A DNA stretch of 64,000 nucleotides from Cytophagales bacterium. Lineage in GTDB: Bacteria > Bacteroidota > Bacteroidia > Cytophagales > Bernardetiaceae. The translations under genes and the position numbers were made by a program. Of this stretch, positions 26,319-35,981 are shown piece after piece. Every line of letters begins with the position of its first letter. Within the stretch, counting starts at the first letter, position 1. Below the pieces are notes generated by a model, which had not been told where the DNA came from, searched no databases, and saw only the letters and a program-made list of their open reading frames with translations. The stretch is from positions 1 through 64,000 of the forward strand of contig RDZD01000011.1 in NCBI GenBank assembly GCA_004293815.1, written 5' to 3'.

Positions 26319-26363
26319 CAAGACCTTTGACTCTTGCCGCATGAGCAAACGCCAAAGGTCTTG
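26319..26363 (+). terminator. greA terminator
   Basis: Arms CAAGACCTTTG (26319-26329) and CAAAGGTCTTG (26353-26363), an 11-bp perfect stem with a 23-nt loop, followed by GTTTCTTT. Confidence 0.65.
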
Positions 26364-26425
26364 GTTTCTTTATCAGCCTTTAAGCAGCACTTTTTAAGTA
26401 TTCTAAAAAAAAATACTGAATTCTA

Positions 26426-26453
26426 TTTGTTCAAAATAATATTCGTATATTTG
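26426..26453 (+). promoter_or_regulatory. promoter of fusA
   Basis: TATATTTG (26446-26453) is a perfect TAnnTTTG box with GC-rich sequence after it, and TTTG (26426-26429) stands 16 nt upstream, a little closer than the usual 19. Predicted start is near 26461, about 48 nt before the ATG. Confidence 0.6.
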
Positions 26454-26508
26454 CGGCGCGAAACTTAGCGAAAAAACAGAACTCCCTTTTCAAGAACAGG
26501 ATAACACA

Positions 26509-28641
26509 ATGTCTAGCAAAGACTTAAAGCTCAGAAGAAACATCGGCATCATGGCTCACATTGATGCTGGTAAAACCACCACTACAGAGCGCGTGCTCTA
26601 TTACACGGGCCTCACACACAAGATTGGTGAAGTACACGAAGGTGCTGCTACGATGGACTGGATGGAACAGGAGCAGGAACGCGGTATTACCATTACCTCG
26701 GCTGCTACCACTACATTCTGGAACTACCCAACCGTTCAAGGCGAAGCCAACACAAGCACTCAGTCTTACCAAATCAACATCATTGACACTCCTGGCCACG
26801 TGGACTTCACGGTGGAAGTGGAGCGTTCTTTGCGTGTTCTGGACGGTTCAGTGGCTCTCTTTTGCGCTGTTTCAGGCGTAGAACCACAGTCTGAAACTGT
26901 TTGGCGACAAGCGGACAAGTATGCTGTACCTCGTATTTGCTTTGTCAATAAAATGGACAGAGCAGGCGCAGACTTCTTCAAGGCTGTTCACGAAATCAAA
27001 ACAATGTTGGGTGCTAACGCTATTCCGCTCCAAATTCCTATTGGTGCAGAAGAAACCTTCAAAGGCATTGTAGATTTGGTCACAAACGAAGCCATTGTTT
27101 GGAATGAAACAGACCAAGGTAAGACCTATAAAGTTGTTCCTGTTCCTGATGATATCAAGGAAGAAGTAAACACCTACCGCGACAAGCTGATTGAAGAAGT
27201 AGCTGGCATGAACGAAGATCTCATGGCGCGTTATTTTGACGACCCTAACTCTATCACAGCTGCTGAAATCAGAGAATGTGTTCGCCAAGCCACTATGAAC
27301 ATGAAAATTTTCCCTGTGCTTTGTGGCTCCGCTTTCAAGAATAAAGGTGTTCAAGCAATGCTCGATGCCGTATGTCAATATTTGCCTTCTCCTGGCGACA
27401 TGCCACCTGTGATAGGAACAAACCCTGACACAGGCGAAGAAGAGCAACGCACACCAGATGAGTCTTTACCTTTCACGGCTTTGGCGTTCAAAATTGCTAC
27501 TGACCCTTATGTTGGTCGCTTGTGCTTTATGCGCGTATATTCTGGCTCATTGAATTCTGGTTCTTACATTCTTAATAACCGTACTGGAAAAAAAGAGCGT
27601 ATTTCTCGTCTTTTGCAAATGCACGCCAACAAACAAAATCCTATAGATCGTGTTGGTGCTGGTGATATTTGTGCAGGTGTAGGCTTTAAAGATATCAAGA
27701 CTGGTGATACTCTCACGAATGAAGATCGTCCGCTAAACTTGGAGCAAATCAGCTTCCCAGAACCAGTTATCGGTATTGCGATTGAGCCTAAGAAGTCTGC
27801 CGATCAAGATAAACTTTCTATCGCTATTGGTAAACTTCTTGAGGAAGATCCAACTCTTTCAGTATTTACGGATTCTGAAACTGGCCAAACTGTACTTCGC
27901 GGCATGGGCGAGCTTCACCTCGAAATCATCTTAGACCGAATGAAGCGTGAATTCAAGGTGGAAGTAAATCAAGGTGCGCCTCAAGTGGCTTACAAAGAAA
28001 CCTTTACAGCACCTATTGAACACCGTGAGGTATTTAAGAAACAAACTGGTGGCCGTGGTAAGTTCGCTGACATTCAATTCGAACTCATCCCTGGTGATCC
28101 TAACAAGCCAGGTATGGAGTTTGTGGATGAAATCAAAGGTGGTGTAATTCCTAAAGAATTTATTCCTGCGATTCGCAAAGGCTTTGAAGAAGCTATGAAG
28201 AACGGTGTATTGGCTGGCTTCCCTGTGGAATCGTTAAAAATCCGTCTTTTCTTCGGCTCTTTCCACAACGTGGACTCTGATGCCTTGTCTTTTGAAATGG
28301 CTGCTCGTATTGGTTACAAATCGGCAGGCAAGCTGGCTAGCCCACGTATTCTTGAGCCAATCATGGCTGTAGAAGTGGTTTGTCCTGATGAATACACTGG
28401 TACAGTTATCGGCGACTTGAACCGTCGTCGCGGTATGCCTAAAGGCCAAGCAGTAAAAGGTACTGGTGTGGTTATCAAGGCTGATGTGCCTCTTTCAGAA
28501 CTCTTTGGCTATGTAACTACTTTGCGTACACTGACTTCTGGACGTGGTGCTGCGTCTCTGACTTTCTCTCACTACTCAATGGTGCCAGGTAACTTGGCAG
28601 ATAGCATTGTAGCAAGCCAGAAAGCCAACGCGCACGCTTAG
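26509..28641 (+). CDS. fusA: translation elongation factor G
   Basis: GTPase that drives ribosomal translocation. 710 aa, full length. G1 is [19 protein letters not shown] (16-34), then the switch [16 protein letters not shown]3 [13 protein letters not shown]4 NKMD and G5 [11 protein letters not shown]. Domain IV has [17 protein letters not shown], and the C-terminus carries [14 protein letters not shown] and [15 protein letters not shown]. Codon use looks highly biased, as expected for a highly expressed gene. It stands alone between greA and hemF with its own promoter and terminator rather than in an rpsL-rpsG-fusA operon, so it may be relocated or a second EF-G. Confidence 0.97.
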   Translation: MSSKDLKLRRNIGIMAHIDAGKTTTTERVLYYTGLTHKIGEVHEGAATMDWMEQEQERGITITSAATTTFWNYPTVQGEANTSTQSYQINIIDTPGHVDFTVEVERSLRVLDGSVALFCAVSGVEPQSETVWRQADKYAVPRICFVNKMDRAGADFFKAVHEIKTMLGANAIPLQIPIGAEETFKGIVDLVTNEAIVWNETDQGKTYKVVPVPDDIKEEVNTYRDKLIEEVAGMNEDLMARYFDDPNSITAAEIRECVRQATMNMKIFPVLCGSAFKNKGVQAMLDAVCQYLPSPGDMPPVIGTNPDTGEEEQRTPDESLPFTALAFKIATDPYVGRLCFMRVYSGSLNSGSYILNNRTGKKERISRLLQMHANKQNPIDRVGAGDICAGVGFKDIKTGDTLTNEDRPLNLEQISFPEPVIGIAIEPKKSADQDKLSIAIGKLLEEDPTLSVFTDSETGQTVLRGMGELHLEIILDRMKREFKVEVNQGAPQVAYKETFTAPIEHREVFKKQTGGRGKFADIQFELIPGDPNKPGMEFVDEIKGGVIPKEFIPAIRKGFEEAMKNGVLAGFPVESLKIRLFFGSFHNVDSDALSFEMAARIGYKSAGKLASPRILEPIMAVEVVCPDEYTGTVIGDLNRRRGMPKGQAVKGTGVVIKADVPLSELFGYVTTLRTLTSGRGAASLTFSHYSMVPGNLADSIVASQKANAHA

Positions 28642-28669
28642 TAATCAGTTTAGTTTTAGCATATAATAA

Positions 28670-28704
28670 AAAAGGCTGGCTTAAAAAAAGTCAGCCTTTT
28701 TTAT
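28670..28704 (+). terminator. fusA terminator
   Basis: AAAAAAGGCTG (28670-28680) pairs with CAGCCTTTTTT (28694-28704) with further pairing inside; the outer arm ends in a T run. A strong intrinsic terminator. Confidence 0.85.
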
Positions 28705-28776
28705 TGGTGTGTATGGGGACTTTACTGCTTTCTATCTATAAATTGTATGATTTAAAAGTGCTATTGATTTTTTTTG

Positions 28777-28784
28777 TAGATTTG
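28777..28784 (+). promoter_or_regulatory. TAnnTTTG box upstream of hemF
   Basis: TAGATTTG is a perfect match 36 nt before the hemF ATG. A TTTG at the right distance upstream is not evident, so only the -7 element is claimed. Confidence 0.45.
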
Positions 28785-28819
28785 CATTTCGTAACAGTCA
28801 TTTTTTGAAATCAAAATTT

Positions 28820-29713
28820 ATGGCCTTCAAAGAAGATGCAGCTCAGTGGTTTATGAGTCTGCAAGATGATATTTGTAATGCGCTATGCGAAGCGGATGGC
28901 GGCAGCCTCTATCAAGAAGATATCTGGGAAAGACCTGGTGGTGGTGGTGGCCGTTCCAGAGCTTTTAAAGGTGGCACTGTAATAGAAAAAGGCGGCGTTA
29001 ATTTTTCCGCAGTGCATGGCGCAACGCCTGAAAAAATACTGGCGGCTTTTCAGCTAGATAAAGCAGATTTCTTTGCTACTGGTGTATCCATTGTGATTCA
29101 CCCCATAAGCCCGCTTGTACCCATTATACACATGAACGTCCGTTACTTTGAAATGAGCAATGGTACTTATTGGTTTGGCGGGGGGATAGATCTGACCCCT
29201 TTGTATGTGAACAAGGAGGATGCGCAAGACTTTCACCGCACATTGAAGTCTGTTTGCGACGCTCATCACTCTAGCTACTACGCAGAATTCAAGAAGTGGG
29301 CTGACGACTATTTTTATATACCTCATCGTCAGGAAACTCGTGGGATTGGTGGGATTTTTTTTGATAGGCTGGCCGCTACTGATACGATAAGCAAGGCTGC
29401 ACGCTGGGCTTTCGTTCAAAGCGTGGGTCAGGCTTTTGCATCTTTCTACACACGCATCATGCGTAAGAACTCTGCTTATCCATACACCGAAGCACAGACC
29501 GAGTGGCAAAAAATCCGTCGTGGGCGATATGTAGAGTTTAACTTAGTGTATGATGCTGGAACAAAATTTGGCTTAGAGACAGACGGGAGAACCGAATCTA
29601 TTTTGATGAGTATGCCACCTGTGGCTCATTGGGCATATAGTCACCAAGTTTTGCCTGGAAGCCATGAACAGCAAACACTTGATTTACTCAAAAAAGGCAT
29701 TGACTGGGTTTAG
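28820..29713 (+). CDS. hemF: oxygen-dependent coproporphyrinogen III oxidase
   Basis: Converts coproporphyrinogen III to protoporphyrinogen IX using O2, in haem synthesis, so the cell makes haem aerobically. 297 aa from the ATG at 28820; the frame also has a TTG at 28805 with no reason to prefer it. Typical motifs: DIWERPGGGGGRSRAF, GGVNFSAVHG, HMNVRYFEM, WFGGGIDLTPLY, FYIPHRQETRGIGGIFFD, and RRGRYVEFNLVYDAGTKFGL with MSMPPVAHW near the end. No other haem gene is adjacent. Confidence 0.97.
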   Translation: MAFKEDAAQWFMSLQDDICNALCEADGGSLYQEDIWERPGGGGGRSRAFKGGTVIEKGGVNFSAVHGATPEKILAAFQLDKADFFATGVSIVIHPISPLVPIIHMNVRYFEMSNGTYWFGGGIDLTPLYVNKEDAQDFHRTLKSVCDAHHSSYYAEFKKWADDYFYIPHRQETRGIGGIFFDRLAATDTISKAARWAFVQSVGQAFASFYTRIMRKNSAYPYTEAQTEWQKIRRGRYVEFNLVYDAGTKFGLETDGRTESILMSMPPVAHWAYSHQVLPGSHEQQTLDLLKKGIDWV

Positions 29714-29811
29714 AAATTTTATATGCTAGCGAAATACTTGTCATTTGGCAAGTGTTATTAGGCATTGAAAATTTACTTTTGCATTATCATTTATAAACCT
29801 AAATCACTTTT

Positions 29812-30180
29812 ATGAGCAACAAAGTTAACTGGTTCGAGATAGCTGCACAGGATCTCGAGAGAGCTAAAAATTTTTATCAGAAGGTCTTCGAAACCGATTT
29901 TACTTTTGTAGACATGCCTAGTTCGCCAATGTATATGTTTCCCATGGATGAAGCAGCAGCAGGGGCTGGCGGGGCTTTGGTAAAGGCCGAGGATAACATT
30001 CCGTCTACAAGCGGTACTATCATTTATTTCAGCTGCCAAGATCTTAATCATGAGGCTAGCCGAATAGAGCCTGCTGGCGGTAAATTGCTTTTTCCAAAAA
30101 CTTCTCTGGGCGAGTTTGGATTCATGGCACATTTTATTGATACAGAAGGTAATAGGATTGGGTTACACTCTAACGCCTAG
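29812..30180 (+). CDS. VOC (glyoxalase-like) family protein
   Basis: 122 aa of the vicinal-oxygen-chelate fold, the glyoxalase/bleomycin-resistance-like group: VNWFEIAAQDLERAKNFYQ at the start, the central YMFPMDEAAAGAGGALVKAE, and GEFGFMAHFIDTEGNRIGLH at the end. Such small proteins are common and mostly without known substrate. A TACTTTTG box at 29774-29781 is a likely -7 element, and a 16-bp-stem terminator follows. It is monocistronic. Confidence 0.85.
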   Translation: MSNKVNWFEIAAQDLERAKNFYQKVFETDFTFVDMPSSPMYMFPMDEAAAGAGGALVKAEDNIPSTSGTIIYFSCQDLNHEASRIEPAGGKLLFPKTSLGEFGFMAHFIDTEGNRIGLHSNA

Positions 30181-30191
30181 AAGATAAAATA

Positions 30192-30249
30192 AAGAATCCC
30201 TCAAAAACAAAGCAAGAAAATCCATTTACTTTATTTTTGAGGGATTCTT
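30192..30249. terminator. bidirectional terminator, 16-bp perfect stem
   Basis: AAGAATCCCTCAAAAA (30192-30207) and TTTTTGAGGGATTCTT (30234-30249) lie between the convergent VOC gene and the protease-like gene, with A/T-rich outer flanks suiting both directions. Confidence 0.8.
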
Positions 30250-30321
30250 ATTGTAGTTGTGTCGCAGGCTTGATACTAATTTTGAACAGATTGATTCATT
30301 ATCTGTTGCGAGGCACAACGC

Positions 30322-31314
30322 TTAGAGTTGCTCTTTAAGTAGAAGTTTCATATTACTAATAATCTCTGGATTAGGCAAATCTTTGACTTCGCGCAATAGC
30401 ATATCAAAATGATCAGCCGCAATTTCTTCTACATGAATATTGTATTCACTGTTTTTACCGAGTTGCTCGTAGAGGTTTCCTACCTCCCTGAAGTCTAACA
30501 AAACCGGCTTGCCATTAACGTATTTAGGTTTTTTCTCTTCCTTGCCAGACAAAACCAATAAAGATTTTTTAAGATAGCTAAAAAAAACACCGCCTTCATA
30601 AGCTGTTTCGGAGTAGATGACTATAGCCGCTTCTATATTGTGGTTATTGTGCTTGAGTTTAATAAAATAGTCGTTATATGGCGCATCGGGGTTAGATATC
30701 TTGAATTGAGCAATTTCTGCTGGTAGCGGTATCTCATTGCACTTCAAAAAACCATGCAAACGGTATATTTTTTCTTTTAAGTCTGGGTTGTAGCGTGAAA
30801 GAATGTGGAATAGTTCGTGTGCAATAAGCCCATCAAGTTGATCTGCATCAAGCATAGACTTGCTAAATACTACGTAGTTAGAGCGCGTATAGGCTGCGCC
30901 TCCTTCTTCTCTTCCGGTAGTTTTCACGAATTCAACCACTGGAGGCAAGCTGAGCTTGATACCAAGATTAGCAAGTCTTTGTGCTACAAGTGCAATCATT
31001 TTTGCCATTTTTCTTTCTTCAGAGTTGCTCCAGTCTAAAGCTTGACTAGGAGCAAAGGCCAGATAGTCTTTAGCTGTCAGATTAGTATCTAATTTTTGCA
31101 GCTTGGACATAAGGTCAAACCGCGTTAACCCTTTGGTATAGTCATCCTCTTGCCCCAGCAGTTCCTTAGAGCGATGAACATCGGCTAGCAAGATTTTAGT
31201 ACCAGCTTGGAGTAAAAATTCTCTTTTTTTATTTTTAGTGCCCTGTCCTAAGGCAGTGCAAGCGAATATCAAAGAAAGAAAAATAGTATAGAAAAACTGA
31301 TGTGAATAATTCAT
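30322..31314 (-). CDS. secreted zinc-metalloprotease-like protein (HExxH)
   Basis: 330 aa from MNYSHQFF at 31314, with a signal peptide (FYTIFLSLIFACTALGQG, cleaved near the A-L-G-Q). The central LDGLIAHELFHILSRYNPDL carries HExxH, and HVEEIAADHFDML about 140 residues later could supply the third zinc ligand. The part before HExxH (IKLSLPPVVEFVKTTGREEG, YVVFSKSMLDADQ) resembles gluzincin-like proteins. No exact family is recognised and the substrate is unknown. It has a TACATTTG promoter box at 31352-31359 and a bidirectional terminator. Confidence 0.7.
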   Translation of the reverse strand: MNYSHQFFYTIFLSLIFACTALGQGTKNKKREFLLQAGTKILLADVHRSKELLGQEDDYTKGLTRFDLMSKLQKLDTNLTAKDYLAFAPSQALDWSNSEERKMAKMIALVAQRLANLGIKLSLPPVVEFVKTTGREEGGAAYTRSNYVVFSKSMLDADQLDGLIAHELFHILSRYNPDLKEKIYRLHGFLKCNEIPLPAEIAQFKISNPDAPYNDYFIKLKHNNHNIEAAIVIYSETAYEGGVFFSYLKKSLLVLSGKEEKKPKYVNGKPVLLDFREVGNLYEQLGKNSEYNIHVEEIAADHFDMLLREVKDLPNPEIISNMKLLLKEQL

Positions 31315-31351
31315 AGAGCTTATTATGATAAATTTAGTGTTGTTTAGCGCA

Positions 31352-31359
31352 CAAATGTA
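31352..31359 (-). promoter_or_regulatory. TAnnTTTG box for the secreted metalloprotease-like gene
   Basis: TACATTTG on the minus strand, about 38 nt before the ATG at 31314. No matching upstream TTTG is seen at 19-21 nt. Confidence 0.4.
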
Positions 31360-31736
31360 CATAAAAATAATATTTTAACATGTTTTTTTTAAACGTAAAA
31401 GAACTTGGCTTATTGAACTTTATATAAAGCCACACGCAGTCAAGGGCAATTTTATGGGCAGATTAATAAAAAAAGCGTGTTTTTAGCGGTATCAAAGCTT
31501 AGAATACTAAATTGCTATCGTGGGTGTATTATTCTGAAACTGCTAAAAGTCTAAAAAAGTGCGAATAAAAACTCGAATCTTATTTGTAAGGATATTGGCC
31601 TTAAAATAAAAAAATGGTTTCTGCTATCAAAACAATTGAAAAGGTATACCTTATGCGCAGACAATAAAAAAAACAGTGTATATCTACCTTTTTATCAAGC
31701 ATATAAATTTTAGAAGAAATTAATTTTGCCTATTTT
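31360..31736. other. intergenic region, nothing recognised
   Basis: About 375 AT-rich bases between the divergent metalloprotease-like and STAS-like genes. Only very short frames are present (for example 17 codons from ATGGTT near 31614), and no hairpin or repeat stands out. Confidence 0.5.
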
Positions 31737-31767
31737 CTTGCTAATTTGTGCTACAATACTACTTTTG
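31737..31767 (+). promoter_or_regulatory. promoter of the small gene upstream of the sensor
   Basis: CTTG (31737-31740), 19 nt, TACTTTTG (31760-31767): a near-perfect TTTG-N19-TAnnTTTG promoter. Predicted start about 31775, with a leader of about 120 nt. Confidence 0.6.
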
Positions 31768-31894
31768 TATTCTAATAAACTCTTGACGTGTTTTATTGTA
31801 AAAACACGAATTGATAGAACATTTTCTTTATTTTTGCTTAGATTGTGATAAAGAATCCCTATATTGCAAACTAAAATGTTGGCGTATTTTGATT

Positions 31895-32329
31895 ATGATA
31901 CAACTCAAGAACTCCTTTGGCTCAACTTATCTTACCATTGAACACGATGTTCAGAATAACTGGATATTTTATCGTTGGCGAGGTTTTATTCGCGCACATG
32001 AGATTAAGGAGGGGTTTAGCAAGATTCTAGAGGTCGTAAGTGAATCAAAATGTGGCGCAGTTCTGGGGGATCACAGCTCTATTGTTGGCCCTTGGAACGA
32101 ATGCAATGACTGGCTTATCAAAGAATGGACACCTTTGGCGGTGAAGGTAGGCTTTAAATATTGGGCTATTTATACGGGTGATGATTTATTCTCTAATATT
32201 TCTTTAGAATTATTTTTATTCAGCGATCGTTCTAAAGTTTACTACTGGGTACATGTTTTTGATGGTATTGCACCAGCTCGCGACTGGCTCGGCATGATGG
32301 TCAAAAAGCAACCCAGTATTTCGCAGTAA
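31895..32329 (+). CDS. small cytoplasmic protein, STAS-like, unknown
   Basis: 144 aa from MIQLKNSF at 31895; the frame's earlier start at 31811 adds a Cys-rich leader with no family look. It has a compact alternating alpha/beta pattern: FGSTYLTIEHDVQNNWIFY, FIRAHEIKEGFSKILEVVSE, CGAVLGDHSSIVGPW, then ARDWLG at the end. Similar small proteins in Cytophagales have a STAS or SEC14-like look, but no exact family is recognised. It lies 120 bp upstream of the 892-residue sensor on the same strand, so it could be its partner. Confidence 0.55.
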   Translation: MIQLKNSFGSTYLTIEHDVQNNWIFYRWRGFIRAHEIKEGFSKILEVVSESKCGAVLGDHSSIVGPWNECNDWLIKEWTPLAVKVGFKYWAIYTGDDLFSNISLELFLFSDRSKVYYWVHVFDGIAPARDWLGMMVKKQPSISQ

Positions 32330-32449
32330 TCCAGAATCAACTTCCTAAGATATTTTGAAGTAAATCCTATTGATAGTCAATACTTTTACTTTAGAAACAT
32401 ATTTTGAGCAATGTTAACCTATCCTATCACTACTAGTTTTTGATATTAA

Positions 32450-35128
32450 ATGAGAGAACACTATGCGCTAGACATAGATAGCTTTGAAGCACCAGCCCAG
32501 AGAGTGCTTGTTTTTAAAGAAAAGTTGTATGCAGATGTTGATAGACTCATGCAGTTTTTCTTTTGGGGCTATGCGCTTCTGGGTGTTGTTCTTTCAGCTT
32601 TTTACAACACTTGGTCCAAGCTCATTTTGGGTGGGGCTGTGATGGTGGCCTACTACATCAGCATCCTTTTAATCAAGCATTTATCTACACGCCGACATCT
32701 TCACGCGCTGCTACTGTTTGTCTTTGTATTGCAGTTTATTATGCAGATGAAAGGCGCGTTTTATATGCATTTCATGATTTTTATCACTATGATGGTGCTG
32801 GTTTTTTACCAAAACTGGCGGCTGGTGAGCACTTACACTATTGCTGTGGCTGTTTACAGCTTGTCTTTTTATACCATCATCAACAGTGGCAATCCTGGAC
32901 TGAAGGAACTATTTTTAGACGTGCCCAATACTGATTGGCAAACTATGTTTTTTGGCTTGCTTATGGGCGGCATTCAATATGTTTTGGCTAGCTTTTTTTG
33001 TGTGTATCTGGACAAGCAAACAGAAAAAGATGCAGGCCATAGAATATTTTTAGAGGAGCAAGTCAATTTAGAGGAAAATACCGCCTTCGCGCGACATATT
33101 GCAGAAGGTCAGCTAGACACAGAGTTCTATCCTTCTAAACACAATGTTATGGGTAAAGCTCTGCTTGAAATGCGTGATAACATTAGGGAAGCCAGTCAAA
33201 AAGAGCAAGCCCTAACATGGAAAACACAAGGCATAGCACAGGCAGGACAGCTGATGATGGACGCAGAGACCCTGGAGCAACTCACTAGTAATGTCTTGAT
33301 TTTTTGCGTCAAATATATGCGCGGACACCAAGGAGTGCTATTCCTTGTAGAAAAAAACAATCAAAATCGCTCTGTTTTGAGGATAGCGGCTTCACATGCT
33401 TTGAGTGATAAATCTAGGAACAAACTTGAGTTTGAAGTGGGCGAAGGCTTGGTAGGGCAGGTGGCTAACAGCCGTAAACCCTTGTTTTTAAACTCTACCC
33501 CTAGCCACTACTTTGATATCAAATCAGCTTTAGGGCAGGCTAAACCTTCAAGTCTGATTATTGTACCGCTGCTTCTCCATGACGACTTAGCGGGTGTGCT
33601 AGAAATTTCATCTTTTGTGGCTTTTGATGATACACAGCAGCAATTTGTTCTGGAGCTTTCCGAACGTTTGGCAGCCTCTATACTTGCCCAACGTGCCGCC
33701 GAAGAAAATATGCAACTCCTGCACAATACCCAAGCTTATACAGAGCAATTGCGCTCACAGGAAGAAGAGATGCGTCAGAACATGGAAGAGCTTCAAGCCA
33801 CACAAGAGGAGCTTACTAAGCAAATGATGCAAAATGAGCTCACCCGAAATGAGCTTTTGGCGCGTGTAGAAGCACTTAATGAGTCGGCTCTTGTGAGCGA
33901 GTTTCTTTTAGACGGCAAGATGATTTATGCCAATAAAAAGTTTGCTAACACCTACAAACAACGGAATGCTGATCTAAGAAACACATCAATTTTTAGATAC
34001 TTAAGTATAGAAGACTCACCAGCCGAGATTGCCAATATTCGTGAGCGATTATTACAGAAACAAATTTTTCAAGCAGTTTTTAAATGCCAACTGGCCAATC
34101 AAGAAGATATCTGGCTTGAAACGACTCTTGCGCCTGTTCTTGACGAAAACTCCGAAGTGTCTAAGTGTATCAATATTAGTTTTGATATTACTAAACAGGT
34201 AGCGCAAGGTATGCGCCTTTCTAAGCTTCTCAAAGAGGCCGATCAAGCTTCTAGAGCCATGAAAGAGGCACACCAGCTAGTGGACGAAAAGCTAGAAGCC
34301 ATAGATAACTCTATTGGCATGATGGAAATAAAAAACGATGGCACTATTTTATCTGTAAACTCACGTTTTTTATCCATTCTGCGCTACGAAGAAGTAGATC
34401 TGGTAGGACAGTCACACAAGATACTAATTCCTACAGATGAGCTTTTGTTCTCTAACTATAAAAACTTCTTGCGTAAGCTATTGCTTGAGGGATCATTGGA
34501 GGGCGAATTTAAACGTTTAACTAAAGATGGCACTTTCGTTTGGATAAGAGGTTGTTATACAGCAACATTAGATCTTGATAATAAAATAAGCAAAATCATT
34601 TTGCTTTGTTACGACATCACAGCTGAGCAACTACAGCGAAAAGCCTTGCATGAAAATTTAGCGCAAATACAACAGCACGAAGAAGAAATGCGCCAAAACA
34701 TGGAGGAGCTTCAAGCTACACAAGAGGAGCTCAACCGTGCGTCTATGGAGTTGAATAATTTTATTACCGCACTCGACAACGCTACCATTATTCTGGAGCT
34801 AGATAAATATGGAAGAGTGCATCGCGTCAATCAGAACTTTAGCCGCGTGACAGGCTATAGCAAGTCAGAAGCAGAAGGCCAGCCACACTCTTTTTATGTA
34901 CCTAAGGAGCAAAATGCAGCTGAAGATTTTGCTATTCTTTGGGAGCGTATCAATAAGGGCGAGTACTTTGAGAGCGAGGTGAAACGCCTAAAAAAGAATG
35001 GCAATATCATTTGGTTTAGGGTGTACTATATACCAGTCAAGAATGAGCAAGGTGAGTTGCAACGCATTATTTGTATCAGTTCTGATATCACGAGCAGCAA
35101 AGAAAATACACAAAAAATTCCCGCCTAA
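32450..35128 (+). CDS. membrane GAF/PAS sensor protein without visible output domain
   Basis: 892 aa. About six membrane spans (30-190), a HAMP-like linker (RHIAEGQLDTEFYPSKHNVM), a GAF domain (about 260-410: FEVGEGLVGQVANSRKPLF, SSLIIVPLLLHDDLAGVLE), a coiled coil with EEEMRQNMEELQATQEEL, three PAS domains (about 475-590, 625-735, 770-885) and a second near-identical EEMRQNMEELQATQEEL coil before the last PAS. It ends in DITSSKENTQKIPA. There is no HisKA, HATPase, GGDEF or PP2C domain, so output must come from another protein or the coil itself. In Cytophagales these modules usually precede a SpoIIE or kinase domain. Confidence 0.82.
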   Translation: MREHYALDIDSFEAPAQRVLVFKEKLYADVDRLMQFFFWGYALLGVVLSAFYNTWSKLILGGAVMVAYYISILLIKHLSTRRHLHALLLFVFVLQFIMQMKGAFYMHFMIFITMMVLVFYQNWRLVSTYTIAVAVYSLSFYTIINSGNPGLKELFLDVPNTDWQTMFFGLLMGGIQYVLASFFCVYLDKQTEKDAGHRIFLEEQVNLEENTAFARHIAEGQLDTEFYPSKHNVMGKALLEMRDNIREASQKEQALTWKTQGIAQAGQLMMDAETLEQLTSNVLIFCVKYMRGHQGVLFLVEKNNQNRSVLRIAASHALSDKSRNKLEFEVGEGLVGQVANSRKPLFLNSTPSHYFDIKSALGQAKPSSLIIVPLLLHDDLAGVLEISSFVAFDDTQQQFVLELSERLAASILAQRAAEENMQLLHNTQAYTEQLRSQEEEMRQNMEELQATQEELTKQMMQNELTRNELLARVEALNESALVSEFLLDGKMIYANKKFANTYKQRNADLRNTSIFRYLSIEDSPAEIANIRERLLQKQIFQAVFKCQLANQEDIWLETTLAPVLDENSEVSKCINISFDITKQVAQGMRLSKLLKEADQASRAMKEAHQLVDEKLEAIDNSIGMMEIKNDGTILSVNSRFLSILRYEEVDLVGQSHKILIPTDELLFSNYKNFLRKLLLEGSLEGEFKRLTKDGTFVWIRGCYTATLDLDNKISKIILLCYDITAEQLQRKALHENLAQIQQHEEEMRQNMEELQATQEELNRASMELNNFITALDNATIILELDKYGRVHRVNQNFSRVTGYSKSEAEGQPHSFYVPKEQNAAEDFAILWERINKGEYFESEVKRLKKNGNIIWFRVYYIPVKNEQGELQRIICISSDITSSKENTQKIPA

Positions 35129-35136
35129 ATTGATTT

Positions 35137-35970
35137 TTAGCCTGCCTCACCCTCAGGGTTGTAGGTGTGTAGAGCCACCGTTTTAGTATCTTTAAAGAAT
35201 GCTGATTCATTGCAAATACCATAAAGCATTTTGGCGGTATAAACTTGGTCCAAGCGGAGATTGTGCTTGGCTTCGAATTGCGTCTGAAAAAGGCGCATCT
35301 CAGCAGTGGTTTTAGCATAACCGCCGAAATGATAGTCTGTTTTGAGACTGAATTTTTTCAAAAATTCTTCCCAAATAGCTTCAGGTCGACATTGACAGAG
35401 TAAGTTGTAGATATCCTTATACAAAAAAGCACCGTTTTTGAGTACTGAGTAGCCAATGATATGCGTGTTGCTGTTCCAGAAACTATGAACTAAACCAGCA
35501 GCTGTAGCCCCTGTTCCCACGCACACGCAAAGATAGTCTGGGTGAGGACGTTCGTTAAAGTAGGTCATTATTGCGCTGACCCCTAGCACTGCCAAACGAT
35601 TTGCACCACCCTCGGGCAACACATAACAATCAGGGTAGTTCTCTTGAAATTTCGTATAATCTTTCTCTCTGTATTCAGAACGACTTATAAACTGGATTTC
35701 GACACCGTGAGCCTGCAAAAGCCTCAGTGTGGGACTGGGTACTGTTGCGGCCTCACCCCGGACCACTGCCACTAGTGGAATATTGTCTTGCGCACAGGCT
35801 AAAGCTGCTGCCCTGAGATGATTTGAGTGCGCGCCGCCAAAAGTGAGCAAGCGTTTGTAAGAACTCTGGCGTAAAAACTCTAAGTTCAGCTTTAGCTTGA
35901 GAGGCTTGTTACCGCCCACCAAATCCAGCCTCAATAAAGCTAAACTGGGGCTAATATCTTGAAAAAACAC
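35137..35970 (-). CDS. PLP-dependent ACC deaminase / D-cysteine desulfhydrase family protein
   Basis: 277 aa, fold-type II PLP enzyme, shorter than the usual 320 or so. The Schiff-base Lys22 lies in GGNKPLKLKLNL, followed by LTFGGAHSNHLRAAALACAQ and a PLP phosphate loop CVCVGTGATAAGLVHS. NPEGEAG is at the C-terminus. It might act on D-cysteine or a related amino acid; ACC deamination is unlikely without further evidence. The start is GTG at 35970, 12 bp after the coiled-coil gene's stop, so the two are probably co-transcribed. Convergent with the sensor gene, nine bp away. Confidence 0.85.
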   Translation of the reverse strand: MFFQDISPSLALLRLDLVGGNKPLKLKLNLEFLRQSSYKRLLTFGGAHSNHLRAAALACAQDNIPLVAVVRGEAATVPSPTLRLLQAHGVEIQFISRSEYREKDYTKFQENYPDCYVLPEGGANRLAVLGVSAIMTYFNERPHPDYLCVCVGTGATAAGLVHSFWNSNTHIIGYSVLKNGAFLYKDIYNLLCQCRPEAIWEEFLKKFSLKTDYHFGGYAKTTAEMRLFQTQFEAKHNLRLDQVYTAKMLYGICNESAFFKDTKTVALHTYNPEGEAG

Positions 35971-35981
35971 GAAGGGCAGCG

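Noticed and set aside
26872-27447. 191-codon frame antisense to fusA
   Set aside because: It is a by-product of the strong codon bias of fusA.
31811-31894. Upstream in-frame start of the STAS-like gene
   Set aside because: The extra 28 residues are Cys-rich with no domain look; the ATG at 31895 starts the compact fold.
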